Below, piece after piece: positions 25,413 to 35,177 of a stretch of DNA of 57,385 nt. A model generated the notes under the pieces. That model did not search any database, was not told where the DNA came from, and saw only the letters and a program-made list of their open reading frames with translations. The position numbers and the translations under genes are program-made. The stretch comes from Clostridiales bacterium (GTDB lineage: Bacteria > Bacillota > Clostridia > Lachnospirales > Lachnospiraceae), in contig JAJBUA010000015.1 of assembly GCA_020860565.1 (NCBI GenBank), positions 1 to 57,385 of the forward strand. Reading direction: 5' to 3'. Each line of letters opens with the position of its first letter. Position 1 is the stretch's first letter.

Positions 25413-26063
25413 TTGAAAACATTTCCAAAACCATTGTCAGCAGGGGAGGAAAGAGCCTGCCTGGAACGTATGGAAGCAGGGGAAGAAGCAGCAAAAACGC
25501 TTCTGATTGAGCGGAATATGCGTCTTGTCGCTCATGTGGCTAAAAAATACCAGAATTCCGATTATGACATGGAGGAATTGGTATCGGTGGGTAGTATCGG
25601 ACTGATTAAAGCGGTGAATACCTATCGCATGGATCGTGGAAGCAGGTTTGCTACTTATGCAGCGAAATGTATCGAAAATGAAATTTTAATGATGCTCCGT
25701 TCAAATAAAAAATATTCCAGAGAAGTCTCTCTCTATGAACCCATCGGAGTTGATAAAGATGGAGAGGCCGTAAGTCTTGTTGATATGATGGAAGCAGAAA
25801 GCAGAGAAATGCTGGAAGATATGATCCGGGATCAGGATATCCGGGAACTTTATGGAGCTTATGATATTTGTCTGAAAGAACAGGAAAAAGCCGTAGTCCG
25901 TATGAGATATGGCCTTTTTGGTGAGAGGGCAAGGACTCAACGGGAAATTGCTGCTGTACTTGGCATATCACGTTCGTATGTGAGTCGTATTGAGAAGAAG
26001 GCGTTAAAGAAACTGCGGGAGCAGATCGAGAAAAATGAATCTCTCTCTGCAGGACGCAGATAA
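25413..26063 (+). CDS. sigK: sporulation sigma factor, SigK-type
   Basis: 216-aa sigma-70 family factor (220 aa if GTG 25401 is used). It begins LKTFPKPLSAGEE, equivalent to the conserved FPQPLS point of SigK. Region 2 follows (LLIERNMRLVAHVAKKYQN; EELVSVGSIGLIKAVNTY; TYAAKCIENEILMMLRSNKK) and region 4 ends the protein (REIAAVLGISRSYVSRIEKKALKKL). In Bacillus, SigK has a 20-residue hydrophobic pro-sequence; none is present here, so activity would not need SpoIVFB cleavage, as in Clostridioides difficile. TTG 25413 is 8 bases from AGGTGG; GTG 25401 lies inside the hairpin arm and has no ribosome site. Confusion with SigE is possible, but no spoIIGA neighbour is present. Confidence 0.85.
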   Translation: MKTFPKPLSAGEERACLERMEAGEEAAKTLLIERNMRLVAHVAKKYQNSDYDMEELVSVGSIGLIKAVNTYRMDRGSRFATYAAKCIENEILMMLRSNKKYSREVSLYEPIGVDKDGEAVSLVDMMEAESREMLEDMIRDQDIRELYGAYDICLKEQEKAVVRMRYGLFGERARTQREIAAVLGISRSYVSRIEKKALKKLREQIEKNESLSAGRR

Positions 26064-26095
26064 GAACTAAAGTGTCAAAAAAACCTTGTTTTCGT

Positions 26096-26620
26096 TCATT
26101 CCCCGCCGAGCAGAGCCTTCATAACATAAGCGTAAATCTTCTGACTGTTTTCCCTCCACTGAGTACACATAGACTCGGCCTGTTCCCTGTCGGGGACGGA
26201 GAGATTCAGATCAAACAGGATACCCTTTCCCTCGCGCACCTCACAGTGAACGATATAATCCTGATTGGTGGATTTGTAATAATCGGCCTGAACGCCCATC
26301 TGACTGCGGAGATGAAAGCGGTTGTCTTTGAGATACTGATCCATATCCGAGATAATGGCGGGAGAGATGTTTTTCTGAAAAAAAGTCAGCGTATCTTCTC
26401 CCTCCGGTGTGATTTCATAGTTAGTACTGTTGTGTGTGGAGTGGGAGCGGATCAGCCCCGCTTCCTGCAGCTCATTTAACGCCTGCTGCAGCGTGAAATA
26501 GCTGGTATATTCATGCTGGAGGAAAAAGTCCGTCAGTTGGGCATTGCTCAGAGGAAAGTTGACTTTTTTCAGCATATAAAGATTCATCAGTTTATACAGA
26601 GTCATCGGATCGGACAGCAT
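26096..26620 (-). CDS. DUF4364 family protein
   Basis: 174-aa minus-strand protein from the Met of MLSDPMTLYKLMNLYML, the point where this family normally starts; an in-frame Met 12 codons earlier (26656) is possible. An N-terminal winged-helix-like domain covers about 1-80 (PLSNAQLTDFFLQHEYTSYF; QQALNELQEAGLIRSH). A C-terminal beta-rich domain has HCEVREGKGILFDLNLSVPD. The family is common in Lachnospiraceae and probably binds DNA, but its targets are unknown. It converges with sigK and diverges from the DUF5717 operon. Confidence 0.85.
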   Translation of the reverse strand: MLSDPMTLYKLMNLYMLKKVNFPLSNAQLTDFFLQHEYTSYFTLQQALNELQEAGLIRSHSTHNSTNYEITPEGEDTLTFFQKNISPAIISDMDQYLKDNRFHLRSQMGVQADYYKSTNQDYIVHCEVREGKGILFDLNLSVPDREQAESMCTQWRENSQKIYAYVMKALLGGE

Positions 26621-26757
26621 AGTAAATTTTCTTCCATTCACTTTTTTTATAATCATACCAATTTAAACCTTTTAAATCAAGTGAAATTATGCTAAGATAT
26701 AAACGATTATTGCCCACAGCGATTTGGGTAGTACCGTGGGAATGAAAAGGTGACACT

Positions 26758-29700
26758 ATGAGAGAAAAAATCAATCGGCTGGCAAGAGGGATCGTGGACC
26801 GGGTGAAAACCGGTCTTATCGTTCGTCCATTGTCCGTGGAGGCTGCGGTTCTGGCGGGAGAAATCTCGTCCGGAGAGCTGTCGGTCTCGGATGCGGATGG
26901 CGGATATATGAAGGGACTGGTCTATTCTTCCAACGTGCGGGTGAAAGTAAAAAATGATTCCTTTGGCGGAGTCCGCAACCGGATTGTTTTTGAGGTTGAC
27001 AGCAGACATCTGTCCTGTGGAGATGAGATAGCGGGAGAATTTTATCTGGTAACCGATGACGGAGAAACCAGAGTGCCGTATCGTTTTGCTGTGCAGTTCA
27101 ATCAGTCCGGGATGACTCTGAGACAGTTAAAGAGTGCGAAGGATTTTGCGGATATTGTCAGAAGCGATCCGGATATGGGACTGCGTCTGTTTACATTTGA
27201 AGATTTTGTGGACGCGCCGTTTATGCAGGATCCTCATACCCGTATCCTTTATGATGGCCTGAAGAAAAGGCCGGACCGTAGGAACAGTCTGGAGGAATTT
27301 TTAGTCGCATTAAAGCAAAAGCAGCCGGTTGAACTGGTGGTGAGTGTAATGCCGCGAAGATACCGGGCTGATTCAAATAAACTGGAAGATGTGATCAAGA
27401 TCCGCTGCAGTACCTGGGGATATGTACATTTTGAAGTATCTGCGGACGGAGATTTTCTGATGCTGCCGAAGACTTCCTTCGGCCAGGAGAATTTTGCAGA
27501 CGGCGTGTGTACGGTTTCTTATCAGATCGATCCTTCCCGGCTTCATGGCGGTCATAATCTGGGGTCAATTCATATCGATACGGTGCGGGACGCCAGGGTG
27601 ATTCCGATTGAAGTAAAGGGAATATCCTCCAGAGATGCACACAGGAAGGAACCGTCTTATGCGGATCTGAGCTGGTATCTCGCGATGCGTCTGCAGTATG
27701 AAACGCAGCAGCCGAAGGATCCGCTTCTCATGGGTCAGATGAAGCAAAAGCTGGAAGCGATGTATGAACGTTATGAGGATACCCTCTCGATCGTGTTAAT
27801 GGATGCTGAGCTTGCACTTGCTTCCGGTGACCATGTCCGTGCGGCAGAGCTGCTGGATGCCCGTAAGGGCGAGATGGCGGAACGCCGTCAGGAAAAATAT
27901 GTAGAATACTGTTATTATACCTATATGCAGATTCAGCTGAACGGGCGGTCCGAACAAAGGGACGCCCTGCTTCATCTGGTCGACCGGTATCGGAAAGAGG
28001 AAATATCGGGCAGCCTGTTCCTTCTCTGGGTGCAGCTGGATCCGTCTGTGAAGGAGAAGCCGATGGAGCTTCTTGCACAGATGCGGCATTATTTCTCAAG
28101 AGGATGCCACAGCCCGTTTCTGTATTATACTGCGCTGGAACTGTTTGAAAAGCATCCGGATACGCTCAGACAGGTTAACGACTTTGAACTTCAGGTGTTG
28201 GTTTTTGGTGTCCGCAAAGGTCTGCTGAAGGAGGAGTTAGCTCTGAAGGCCGCACAGATCGCAGCGGAAGGCCGGCGCTTTGACAAACTGGTGTGCCGTC
28301 TGCTGACATTGATGTACGAGACATTTAAGGACCGGCGTTTTCTTTCCGCTGTCTGTGCGATGCTGATCAAAGGGCACTGCCGCGGGAAGGAGTATTTTCA
28401 CTGGTATGAGGAAGCGCTGACAAACGGGGTGAGTCTTACCGGACTTTATGAATATTACCTTTATACTCTGCCGAAGGATTATCCTTATTTACTTCCGAAG
28501 GAAGTGTTATTGTATTTTTCTTACGGGAAGCCGCTGGATGACAACAGCAGGGCGCTCTTATATATGAATATATTAAAATATATGAAGAAGGATGCGCCTC
28601 TTTATGCCAAATATGAAAAGGAAATCAGCGAATTTACCATGGATCAGCTCCTTCGCTGCAAGGTAAACCGCAGACTTGTCGTGCTTTACGAACAGATTCT
28701 GTATCAGGAAATGATCGATCGCAAAGTTGCGCGAGTGCTGCCGTCGATTTTAAGCTCATACCGGATCCGGGTTAAAAACCCGAACATGAAATACGTAATC
28801 GTCTGTTATGAGGAACTGAATGAGGAGGATGCTTATCCGATTCAGGACGGCGTTGCCTATGTACCTTTATATCTGGAACAGAATGTGATCCTCTTTCAGG
28901 ATGGATTTGGCAATCGGTTTTATCATATGCCCTTCCGTAAGACACCGGCAATGGAAAAAATGAACGTGGAGGAAATGACAAAACGGTGTTATGAGGTCTT
29001 TCCTGACCATCCGATGCTGAGGCTGAGAGAGAGCCGTGAAATATTGACCCGGGGAATTTCTTCTCAGAGAGACCTGGAATCTCAGCAGAAGACTCTGGAC
29101 GGACTCCCGCTTCATCCCTCTTACCGCAGAATTATTTTTGACGAAATCTTTGACAGCCGCCTGCGGCGGTTTGAAGCCGGCGGACAGACAGAAGATGAGG
29201 ATGCAGCATACCTGTTGAAACTCAATCCGCAGTCTTTGTCCAGAGAGCAGCGGGTGCGGATGATTGAGGCGCTGATCGACCGGAAATATGATAAAGAAGC
29301 CTGGAGCTTGATCGAAGAGTACGGGCGGGAGGGGATTGCTGATGATCGCCTGGAGGAACTGTGCTCTTTTCAGATTTTACATCAGACGCCGCCGGATTCC
29401 GAAGAATTGCTTGCGTACTCCTGTGAACTATTTCTGAAAGGCAAATATGACAGTGTCATTCTGGATTACCTCTGTGAACACTATGACGGCAGTGGTGATG
29501 TTATGTACAGCGTGCTGGAAAAGGGAATGACGGAGCACGTGGAAGTTTATGACATGGCGGAACGCTTGCTGGCTCAGATGTTGTTCTGCGGAGACAGTGA
29601 CCGGATGGATGCGGTATTCGAGTGGTATTCCGGCGTGAAGAAGCCCAGTGACAGCCTGATCCGCGCGTATTATACAAAGAAAAGCGCAAATTATTTTCTG

Positions 29701-30339
29701 GATGAAAAACCGGTTTCGGACAAGGTATTTGCTCATCTGGAGGGTTATTGCAAAAGTGCCGGAGAACTCCGTAAGCTTCCGGTGATCTGGCTCCTGGCAG
29801 TCGGTCTTTATTATTCAAAATTACCGGAGCTTGATAATGCGAGAAAGGAGCTTTGCTCACAGATCCTGGATGTGCTGCTTGCGGAAGGGAGGATATTTGC
29901 CTGGTTTCAGATACTGGGCAGGCAGGTCACGCTGCCTGCGTCAATCATGGATCAGACGATTCTGGAATACCGCTGTCAGGGTGAAGAAACACCAGGGAAC
30001 AAACCCATGATGATGATTCGGATTCTGCCGGAGGAGACGGAGTTCCATCCGGAGGAAATGAAGCGGGTCTATGCCGGGATTTATGTGATGCAGAAGGTTC
30101 TGTTTGCGGGAGAAAAGCTGGAATACCGGATCAGTGAGAACCGGAATGGGCAGGATGTAGTGACGCAGGAAGGAACGCTGGTTTCCGATCCGGAACGGGT
30201 AGGAATCGGTAAGAGCCGGTATGCGGATTTAAATGATATCTGTGTTACATTTTACAAAAATGAAGAGAAATGTAAAGAAAAAATGAAGACGTATCTGGCG
30301 GATCATCTGATCAGAGAGGAATTATTCCCCCTGATGTAG
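26758..30339 (+). CDS. DUF5717 giant solenoid protein
   Basis: 1193-aa protein without signal peptide or membrane helix, so probably cytosolic. Residues about 30-115 and 190-290 look like two Ig-like beta sandwiches (VRVKVKNDSFGGVRNRIVFEVD; IKIRCSTWGYVHFEVSADG). Residues about 300-1050 are nearly all alpha-helical, with loosely repeated helix pairs (AELALASGDHVRAAELLDA; AWSLIEEYGREGIADDRLEEL), as in TPR or HEAT solenoids. A third beta domain closes the protein (about 1080-1180). ATG 26758 follows AAAAGGTG. It is co-transcribed with the Hsp70-like gene (29-base gap) and a TPR gene. No function is known to me; a scaffold for the ATPase is inference. Confidence 0.85.
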   Translation: MREKINRLARGIVDRVKTGLIVRPLSVEAAVLAGEISSGELSVSDADGGYMKGLVYSSNVRVKVKNDSFGGVRNRIVFEVDSRHLSCGDEIAGEFYLVTDDGETRVPYRFAVQFNQSGMTLRQLKSAKDFADIVRSDPDMGLRLFTFEDFVDAPFMQDPHTRILYDGLKKRPDRRNSLEEFLVALKQKQPVELVVSVMPRRYRADSNKLEDVIKIRCSTWGYVHFEVSADGDFLMLPKTSFGQENFADGVCTVSYQIDPSRLHGGHNLGSIHIDTVRDARVIPIEVKGISSRDAHRKEPSYADLSWYLAMRLQYETQQPKDPLLMGQMKQKLEAMYERYEDTLSIVLMDAELALASGDHVRAAELLDARKGEMAERRQEKYVEYCYYTYMQIQLNGRSEQRDALLHLVDRYRKEEISGSLFLLWVQLDPSVKEKPMELLAQMRHYFSRGCHSPFLYYTALELFEKHPDTLRQVNDFELQVLVFGVRKGLLKEELALKAAQIAAEGRRFDKLVCRLLTLMYETFKDRRFLSAVCAMLIKGHCRGKEYFHWYEEALTNGVSLTGLYEYYLYTLPKDYPYLLPKEVLLYFSYGKPLDDNSRALLYMNILKYMKKDAPLYAKYEKEISEFTMDQLLRCKVNRRLVVLYEQILYQEMIDRKVARVLPSILSSYRIRVKNPNMKYVIVCYEELNEEDAYPIQDGVAYVPLYLEQNVILFQDGFGNRFYHMPFRKTPAMEKMNVEEMTKRCYEVFPDHPMLRLRESREILTRGISSQRDLESQQKTLDGLPLHPSYRRIIFDEIFDSRLRRFEAGGQTEDEDAAYLLKLNPQSLSREQRVRMIEALIDRKYDKEAWSLIEEYGREGIADDRLEELCSFQILHQTPPDSEELLAYSCELFLKGKYDSVILDYLCEHYDGSGDVMYSVLEKGMTEHVEVYDMAERLLAQMLFCGDSDRMDAVFEWYSGVKKPSDSLIRAYYTKKSANYFLDEKPVSDKVFAHLEGYCKSAGELRKLPVIWLLAVGLYYSKLPELDNARKELCSQILDVLLAEGRIFAWFQILGRQVTLPASIMDQTILEYRCQGEETPGNKPMMMIRILPEETEFHPEEMKRVYAGIYVMQKVLFAGEKLEYRISENRNGQDVVTQEGTLVSDPERVGIGKSRYADLNDICVTFYKNEEKCKEKMKTYLADHLIREELFPLM

Positions 30340-30368
30340 AGACCGGAACGTCCTGGGGGATAAAGATC

Positions 30369-31592
30369 ATGGATGGATTGTTGGTCGGCATCGACCTGTG
30401 TGACACGTATACACAGGTCTGCGGCCCGGAGGAAGAAAATATATGGACATTTCCGACGGTGATCTGCCGTGGAAAAAATACGGATGAATGGTATATCGGA
30501 GAGAATGCTTACGCGCAGGTACTCCGGGGAGATGGAATCCTTGTTGATAAACTCGTCAGTCTGACAGGCAAGGACGGGACGGCTACGCTTGGCAATACAA
30601 AATATGAGGCCGCGGAGCTGATGAAACGCTTTTTGTCCATGGCACTGGAGATCCCGGTACAGAGCGGAACTGTCAGGGAGATTAACGCAGTAGTAATCGC
30701 AGTGAGGCGGCTGGAGACAAGACTGATCCGGGTATTGACAGACTGTCTGAGAAGTCTTGGCTTTGAGGATTCCCAGTTTCGGATCATCAGTCATGCGGAA
30801 GGCTTTGTTTACGATACGCTCAGTCAGAAAAAGGAAATCTGGAATGGGACGGTAGGAATGTTTGATCTTTCCGATGAGGGACTTCGTTATTATGAACTGA
30901 AGATTCAGAGGGGACCGAAAAAATCCTTTGTCATAGCAGAATATGAGGAGATGGAGGACCGCTTTGACCTTGATCTGCTGGAAACGCCTCAGAAAGCAAA
31001 AGTAGGAGATACGATTCTCTGTGCCTGTGCCGAGCGCATGATGCGAAAAAAACTCTATTCCGCTATTTTCCTTTGCGGAAAGGGATTTGAAAGTCAGGAA
31101 TGGGCTCAGGAGTTCATGAAACTTTTATCTGTCAGCCGCCGGGTATTCCGGGAACCGGCGATTTTTGCCAGAGGCGCTCTGCTGCGTGCGTCGGAACTGA
31201 TTTCCGCCAGAGCAGCGTTTCCCTTTATCTGTATCTGTGAGGGGCATCTGAAGACAACCATTTCGATGAATGTTCTTCATAAAGGACAGGAAACGTTGGT
31301 TACGCTGGCATCCGCGGGAGATAACTGGTATGGGCGCAGTGCCGTGATCGATGTGATTCCGGATAAACAGGATTCGGTAGATTTTATGGTAACGCCTTTA
31401 GACATTCGCAAAAAGAAAACGATCACCATACCGCTGGAGGGATTCCCCAGGAAAAAGGACCGGACGCTGAAGGTGAGAATCTGCGTGGGATTTCTGGATG
31501 ACCGAACCATGGCCGTAGAGATGAAAGATCTGGGATTTGGCGAGCTTTTTCCATCATCCGGCGCGCAGATCAGGCAGGAGGTTATGCTGTGA
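30369..31592 (+). CDS. DUF5716 protein, Hsp70/actin-fold ATPase-like
   Basis: 407-aa protein whose order of motifs mirrors Hsp70. Phosphate-1-like VGIDLCDTYTQV (6-17) is followed by NAVVIAVRRLETRLIRVL, then IISHAEGFVYDTLSQ where Hsp70 has the NEPTAAALAY helix. A phosphate-2-like strand FDLSDEGLRYYEL lacks the usual GGG. The adenosine-type loop is AIFLCGKGFESQEW, then IFARGALLRASEL matches the VARGAA helix. A C-terminal beta domain (about 300-390) ends VRICVGFLDDRTMAVEMKDLG, like an Hsp70 substrate-binding beta sandwich; the helical lid is missing. Nucleotide binding is plausible but hydrolysis is uncertain because of the altered phosphate-2 loop. Middle gene of the DUF5717 operon. Confidence 0.83.
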   Translation: MDGLLVGIDLCDTYTQVCGPEEENIWTFPTVICRGKNTDEWYIGENAYAQVLRGDGILVDKLVSLTGKDGTATLGNTKYEAAELMKRFLSMALEIPVQSGTVREINAVVIAVRRLETRLIRVLTDCLRSLGFEDSQFRIISHAEGFVYDTLSQKKEIWNGTVGMFDLSDEGLRYYELKIQRGPKKSFVIAEYEEMEDRFDLDLLETPQKAKVGDTILCACAERMMRKKLYSAIFLCGKGFESQEWAQEFMKLLSVSRRVFREPAIFARGALLRASELISARAAFPFICICEGHLKTTISMNVLHKGQETLVTLASAGDNWYGRSAVIDVIPDKQDSVDFMVTPLDIRKKKTITIPLEGFPRKKDRTLKVRICVGFLDDRTMAVEMKDLGFGELFPSSGAQIRQEVML

Positions 31593-31608
31593 GATCGGAG
31601 AAAAACAA

Positions 31609-32421
31609 ATGAGTTTATTGTTATGCAGACAGGAAAATGTCCGTCATCCTTATTATATGGAAAATCTGGGAATCCACCTTTACTCGTCCCAGGAGCTTTC
31701 CTATGTGATCTTTAATTATCCGCTGCTTGTGATGGAAGATTTTGTGGATGACAATCTGCTGAATTTTTTAAGAGAGGAACTGAATCAGGGATTCCTGGCA
31801 TTGAAGATTGAGCGATTTTTAAAGAACAACGGCAGTACTGATGAAGTCCTGGCGATGATTCTGAGTGAGGGAGATTATCACAGCAGTGCCGAGATTGGGC
31901 GCTTCCGCCAGCTGTTAACCAATTTCCGGAACAGGCACCCGGCTGATTATGGCAAAGCCAAGGCGGACGAGCTGTTTTCCATGAGGCAGTACGGCAAAGC
32001 CGCAGCGATTTACACGAAACTGACCGAATATCCGAAGGATTCGTTTGTCAGTGATTTATTTATCGGCAGAATCTGGAATAATCTGGGAGCCTGTTATGCA
32101 CGGATGTTCCGGACCGGACAGGCGATGGAAGCCTTTGAAAAGGCCTGGCTGCGAACCGGGCAGAAAAGCACTCTGGAAATGATGGTGATTTTGTCCAGGC
32201 TGGACACCGCACAGAAACTGAGCGACCAGGTAAAAGCGCTGGTGGACGAGGAGACAGAATCCGCCTGTCAGAAACGGATCGATGCGGCCGGAGAAGCTGC
32301 CGCAAAACACAAAAAAATGGTGGAGCTGGAGGCGTTATTTGAAAAGGACAGCCGGAAACGCCGTGCCGGCGAGGAAGCCCTGATCGGTGCCTGGAGACAG
32401 GATTACCGGCGGATCCGATAG
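31609..32421 (+). CDS. TPR-containing third protein of the DUF5717/DUF5716 operon
   Basis: 270-aa soluble protein. ATG 31609 follows GGAG at about 9 bases and lies 16 bases after the DUF5716 stop; an upstream in-frame TTG would overlap that gene. Residues 1-80 include MSLLLCRQENVRHPYYMENLGIHL-type helices and strands I do not recognise. Residues 115-205 hold two to three TPR-like helix pairs (DELFSMRQYGKAAAIYTKLTEYP; NNLGACYARMFRTGQAMEAFEKAW). The C-terminal 70 residues form a charged coiled coil ending WRQDYRRIR. TPR proteins often dock Hsp70s, which fits its neighbour. Confidence 0.75.
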   Translation: MSLLLCRQENVRHPYYMENLGIHLYSSQELSYVIFNYPLLVMEDFVDDNLLNFLREELNQGFLALKIERFLKNNGSTDEVLAMILSEGDYHSSAEIGRFRQLLTNFRNRHPADYGKAKADELFSMRQYGKAAAIYTKLTEYPKDSFVSDLFIGRIWNNLGACYARMFRTGQAMEAFEKAWLRTGQKSTLEMMVILSRLDTAQKLSDQVKALVDEETESACQKRIDAAGEAAAKHKKMVELEALFEKDSRKRRAGEEALIGAWRQDYRRIR

Positions 32422-32494
32422 GCGTATGTGTATCATGGCGGCAGATTTTGCCGCTTCATCATAAATATATTTGTAGTAGGAAGGTAGATGGATC

Positions 32495-35149
32495 ATGAAA
32501 GAGCTGGAAAAAAATTATAATCCTGCGGCGATTGAATCAAAGCTGTATCAGAAATGGCTGGAAAAGAAATATTTTCACGCCGATGCGGAACGGGGCAGAC
32601 GGGAGGGAAAGAAACCGTTTACCATTGTGATGCCGCCGCCAAATATTACCGGACAGCTCCATATGGGACACGCGCTGGATAATACCATGCAGGATATCCT
32701 GACCCGCTATAAGAGAATGCAGGGATATGAGGCGCTGTGGCAGCCGGGTACCGACCATGCGGCGATCGCGACCGAAGTAAAGGTTATCGATAAATTAAAG
32801 AGTGAGGGCATCGATAAGGAAGATCTGGGCCGCGAGGGCTTCCTGGAGAAATGCTGGGACTGGAAAAAGGAATATGGCACCCGCATTATCAATCAGCTGC
32901 AGAAGCTGGGTTCTTCCGCTGACTGGGACCGTGAGCGATTTACGATGGACCCGGGATGCTCGGACGCAGTGCTGGAGGTATTTACCAGACTCTATGAGAA
33001 GGGTTATATTTATAAGGGCTCGCGGATCATCAACTGGTGCCCGGTCTGCCAGACTTCGATCTCAGACGCGGAGGTAGAGCATCAGGAACAGGACGGCTTC
33101 TTCTGGCACATTAATTATCCGATCGTGGGGGAAGAAGGACGGTTTGTAGAGATCGCAACGACCCGTCCGGAGACGCTGCTGGGAGATACTGCCGTGGCGG
33201 TCAACCCGGAGGATGAGCGGTATCGTGACCTTGTGGGGAAGATGCTGAAGCTGCCGCTGACCGACCGCGAGATCCCGGTGATCGCTGACGAATACGTAGA
33301 CAAAGATTTCGGAACCGGCTGTGTGAAGATCACACCGGCTCACGATCCGAACGACTTTGAGGTAGGCAGACGCCATCATCTGGCAGAGATCTGTATCATG
33401 CATGACGATGCGACGATTGACTGCCCCGGAAGCCCGTATGACGGGATGGACCGCTATGAAGCACGCCGTGTGATGGTGGAAGACTTAAAGCAGCAGGGTT
33501 TGCTGGTAAAAGTGGTGCCGCACAGCCATAATGTCGGGACTCATGACCGCTGCAAGACGACGGTGGAGCCGATGGTCAAGCAGCAGTGGTTTGTGCGTAT
33601 GGAAGAGATGGCAAAGCCGGCGATCGAAGCGTTAAAGACCGGCAGATTAAAATTCGTTCCGGAAAGCTTCGGCAAGATCTATCTGCACTGGCTGGAAAAT
33701 ATCCGCGACTGGTGTATCTCCAGACAGCTCTGGTGGGGTCACCGGATCCCGGCATATTATTGCTGTGACTGCGGCGAGATTACGGTTGCCAAATCCATGC
33801 CGGATAAATGCCCGAAATGCGGCTGCGGGAGACTCCGGCAGGATGAGGATACCCTGGATACCTGGTTTTCGTCCGCCCTGTGGCCGTTCTCCACGCTTGG
33901 TTGGCCAGAAAAGACAAAGGAGCTGGAATATTTTTATCCGACCGATGTGCTGGTAACCGGTTATGACATTATTTTCTTCTGGGTGATCCGGATGGTATTT
34001 TCCGGGATTGAGCAGACCGGGGAGTCCCCGTTCCACACAGTACTGATCCATGGCCTGGTGCGTGACAGCCAGGGTCGCAAGATGAGCAAATCTCTGGGCA
34101 ATGGGATCGACCCGCTTGAGGTGATCGACAAGTACGGTGCGGACGCGCTGAGAATGACGTTAATCACCGGCAACGCGCCCGGCAATGATATGCGCTTCTA
34201 CTGGGAGCGCGTGGAAAACAGCCGCAATTTTGCGAATAAAGTATGGAACGCATCCCGTTTCATCATGATGAATATGGAAAAGGCGCCGGTTGGAGAATGC
34301 TCTGTCGATGATCTGACAATGGCGGATAAATGGATTCTCTCAAAGTGCAATACTCTGGCTAAAGAAGTGACGGAGAATCTGGATAAATATGAACTGGGTA
34401 TCGCGCTGCAGAAGGTATATGATTTTATCTGGGAGGAATTCTGTGACTGGTATATCGAGATGGTGAAGCCGCGTCTGTGGAAGGATGATGACAGCACCAA
34501 GACAGCTGAGATCTGGACGCTGAGGACTGTGCTGATTCAGTCACTGAAGCTGCTGCACCCGTATATGCCGTTTATTACGGAGGAGATCTTCTGTAATCTG
34601 CAGGAGGAGGAAGAATCAATCATGATCTCAGCATGGCCGGTTTATCAGGAGAGCTGGGTATTTACAGAAGATGAATATGCCGTTGAGACGATCAAGGAAG
34701 CGGTCCGCGCGATCCGCAATGTACGTACTTCGATGAACGTGCCGCCGAGCAGAAAAGCGAAAGTTTTCGTTGTATCGGAGGATGAGAAAACACGCAATAT
34801 TTTTGAGAAGAGCAAACTCTTCTTTGCGACACTTGGTTATGCGGGTGAAGTAGAGATTCAGACTGACCGGAACGGCATCGGTGATGACGCAGTATCCGCG
34901 GTCATCCACAACGCGACGATCTATATGCCGTTCGCAGATCTGGTGGACACGGCGAAAGAGATTGAGCGTCTGGAAAAAGAAAGAAAGAGACTCGAAGGGG
35001 AACTGAAGCGGGTCAATGGAATGCTTTCGAATGAGAAGTTCATCAGCAAGGCACCGGAGGCCAAGATCAACGAAGAACGTGCCAAACTTGAAAAATATAC
35101 GCAGATGATGGCGCAGGTAGAAGAACGTCTGGCGCAGATGAAAGGCTGA
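32495..35149 (+). CDS. valS: valyl-tRNA synthetase
   Basis: 884-aa class I synthetase charging tRNA-Val. The HIGH motif appears as HMGH (56-59) in [16 protein letters not shown], and KMSKS is at 529-533. The editing (CP1) domain is at about 190-350 with [18 protein letters not shown] zinc-ribbon-like cysteine cluster (CCDCGE, CPKCGCG, about 421-445) lies between. The C-terminal coiled coil (about 815-880) is rich in Glu/Lys/Arg. ATG 32495 follows GGAAGG. The 73-base leader is too short to hold a T-box. Confidence 0.97.
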   Translation: MKELEKNYNPAAIESKLYQKWLEKKYFHADAERGRREGKKPFTIVMPPPNITGQLHMGHALDNTMQDILTRYKRMQGYEALWQPGTDHAAIATEVKVIDKLKSEGIDKEDLGREGFLEKCWDWKKEYGTRIINQLQKLGSSADWDRERFTMDPGCSDAVLEVFTRLYEKGYIYKGSRIINWCPVCQTSISDAEVEHQEQDGFFWHINYPIVGEEGRFVEIATTRPETLLGDTAVAVNPEDERYRDLVGKMLKLPLTDREIPVIADEYVDKDFGTGCVKITPAHDPNDFEVGRRHHLAEICIMHDDATIDCPGSPYDGMDRYEARRVMVEDLKQQGLLVKVVPHSHNVGTHDRCKTTVEPMVKQQWFVRMEEMAKPAIEALKTGRLKFVPESFGKIYLHWLENIRDWCISRQLWWGHRIPAYYCCDCGEITVAKSMPDKCPKCGCGRLRQDEDTLDTWFSSALWPFSTLGWPEKTKELEYFYPTDVLVTGYDIIFFWVIRMVFSGIEQTGESPFHTVLIHGLVRDSQGRKMSKSLGNGIDPLEVIDKYGADALRMTLITGNAPGNDMRFYWERVENSRNFANKVWNASRFIMMNMEKAPVGECSVDDLTMADKWILSKCNTLAKEVTENLDKYELGIALQKVYDFIWEEFCDWYIEMVKPRLWKDDDSTKTAEIWTLRTVLIQSLKLLHPYMPFITEEIFCNLQEEEESIMISAWPVYQESWVFTEDEYAVETIKEAVRAIRNVRTSMNVPPSRKAKVFVVSEDEKTRNIFEKSKLFFATLGYAGEVEIQTDRNGIGDDAVSAVIHNATIYMPFADLVDTAKEIERLEKERKRLEGELKRVNGMLSNEKFISKAPEAKINEERAKLEKYTQMMAQVEERLAQMKG

Positions 35150-35177
35150 GAACGAAAAGAAAAGGTAATAAATTAAG

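Noticed and set aside
26724-26740. T-box-like core (TTGGGTAGTACCGTGGG) upstream of DUF5717
   Set aside because: Only 18 bases before the start codon, with no stem I, specifier or terminator; the match is partial and best read as chance or a small hairpin (CCCAC/GTGGG).
32422-32494. T-box for valS
   Set aside because: The gap is only 73 bases and holds no T-box core or terminator.
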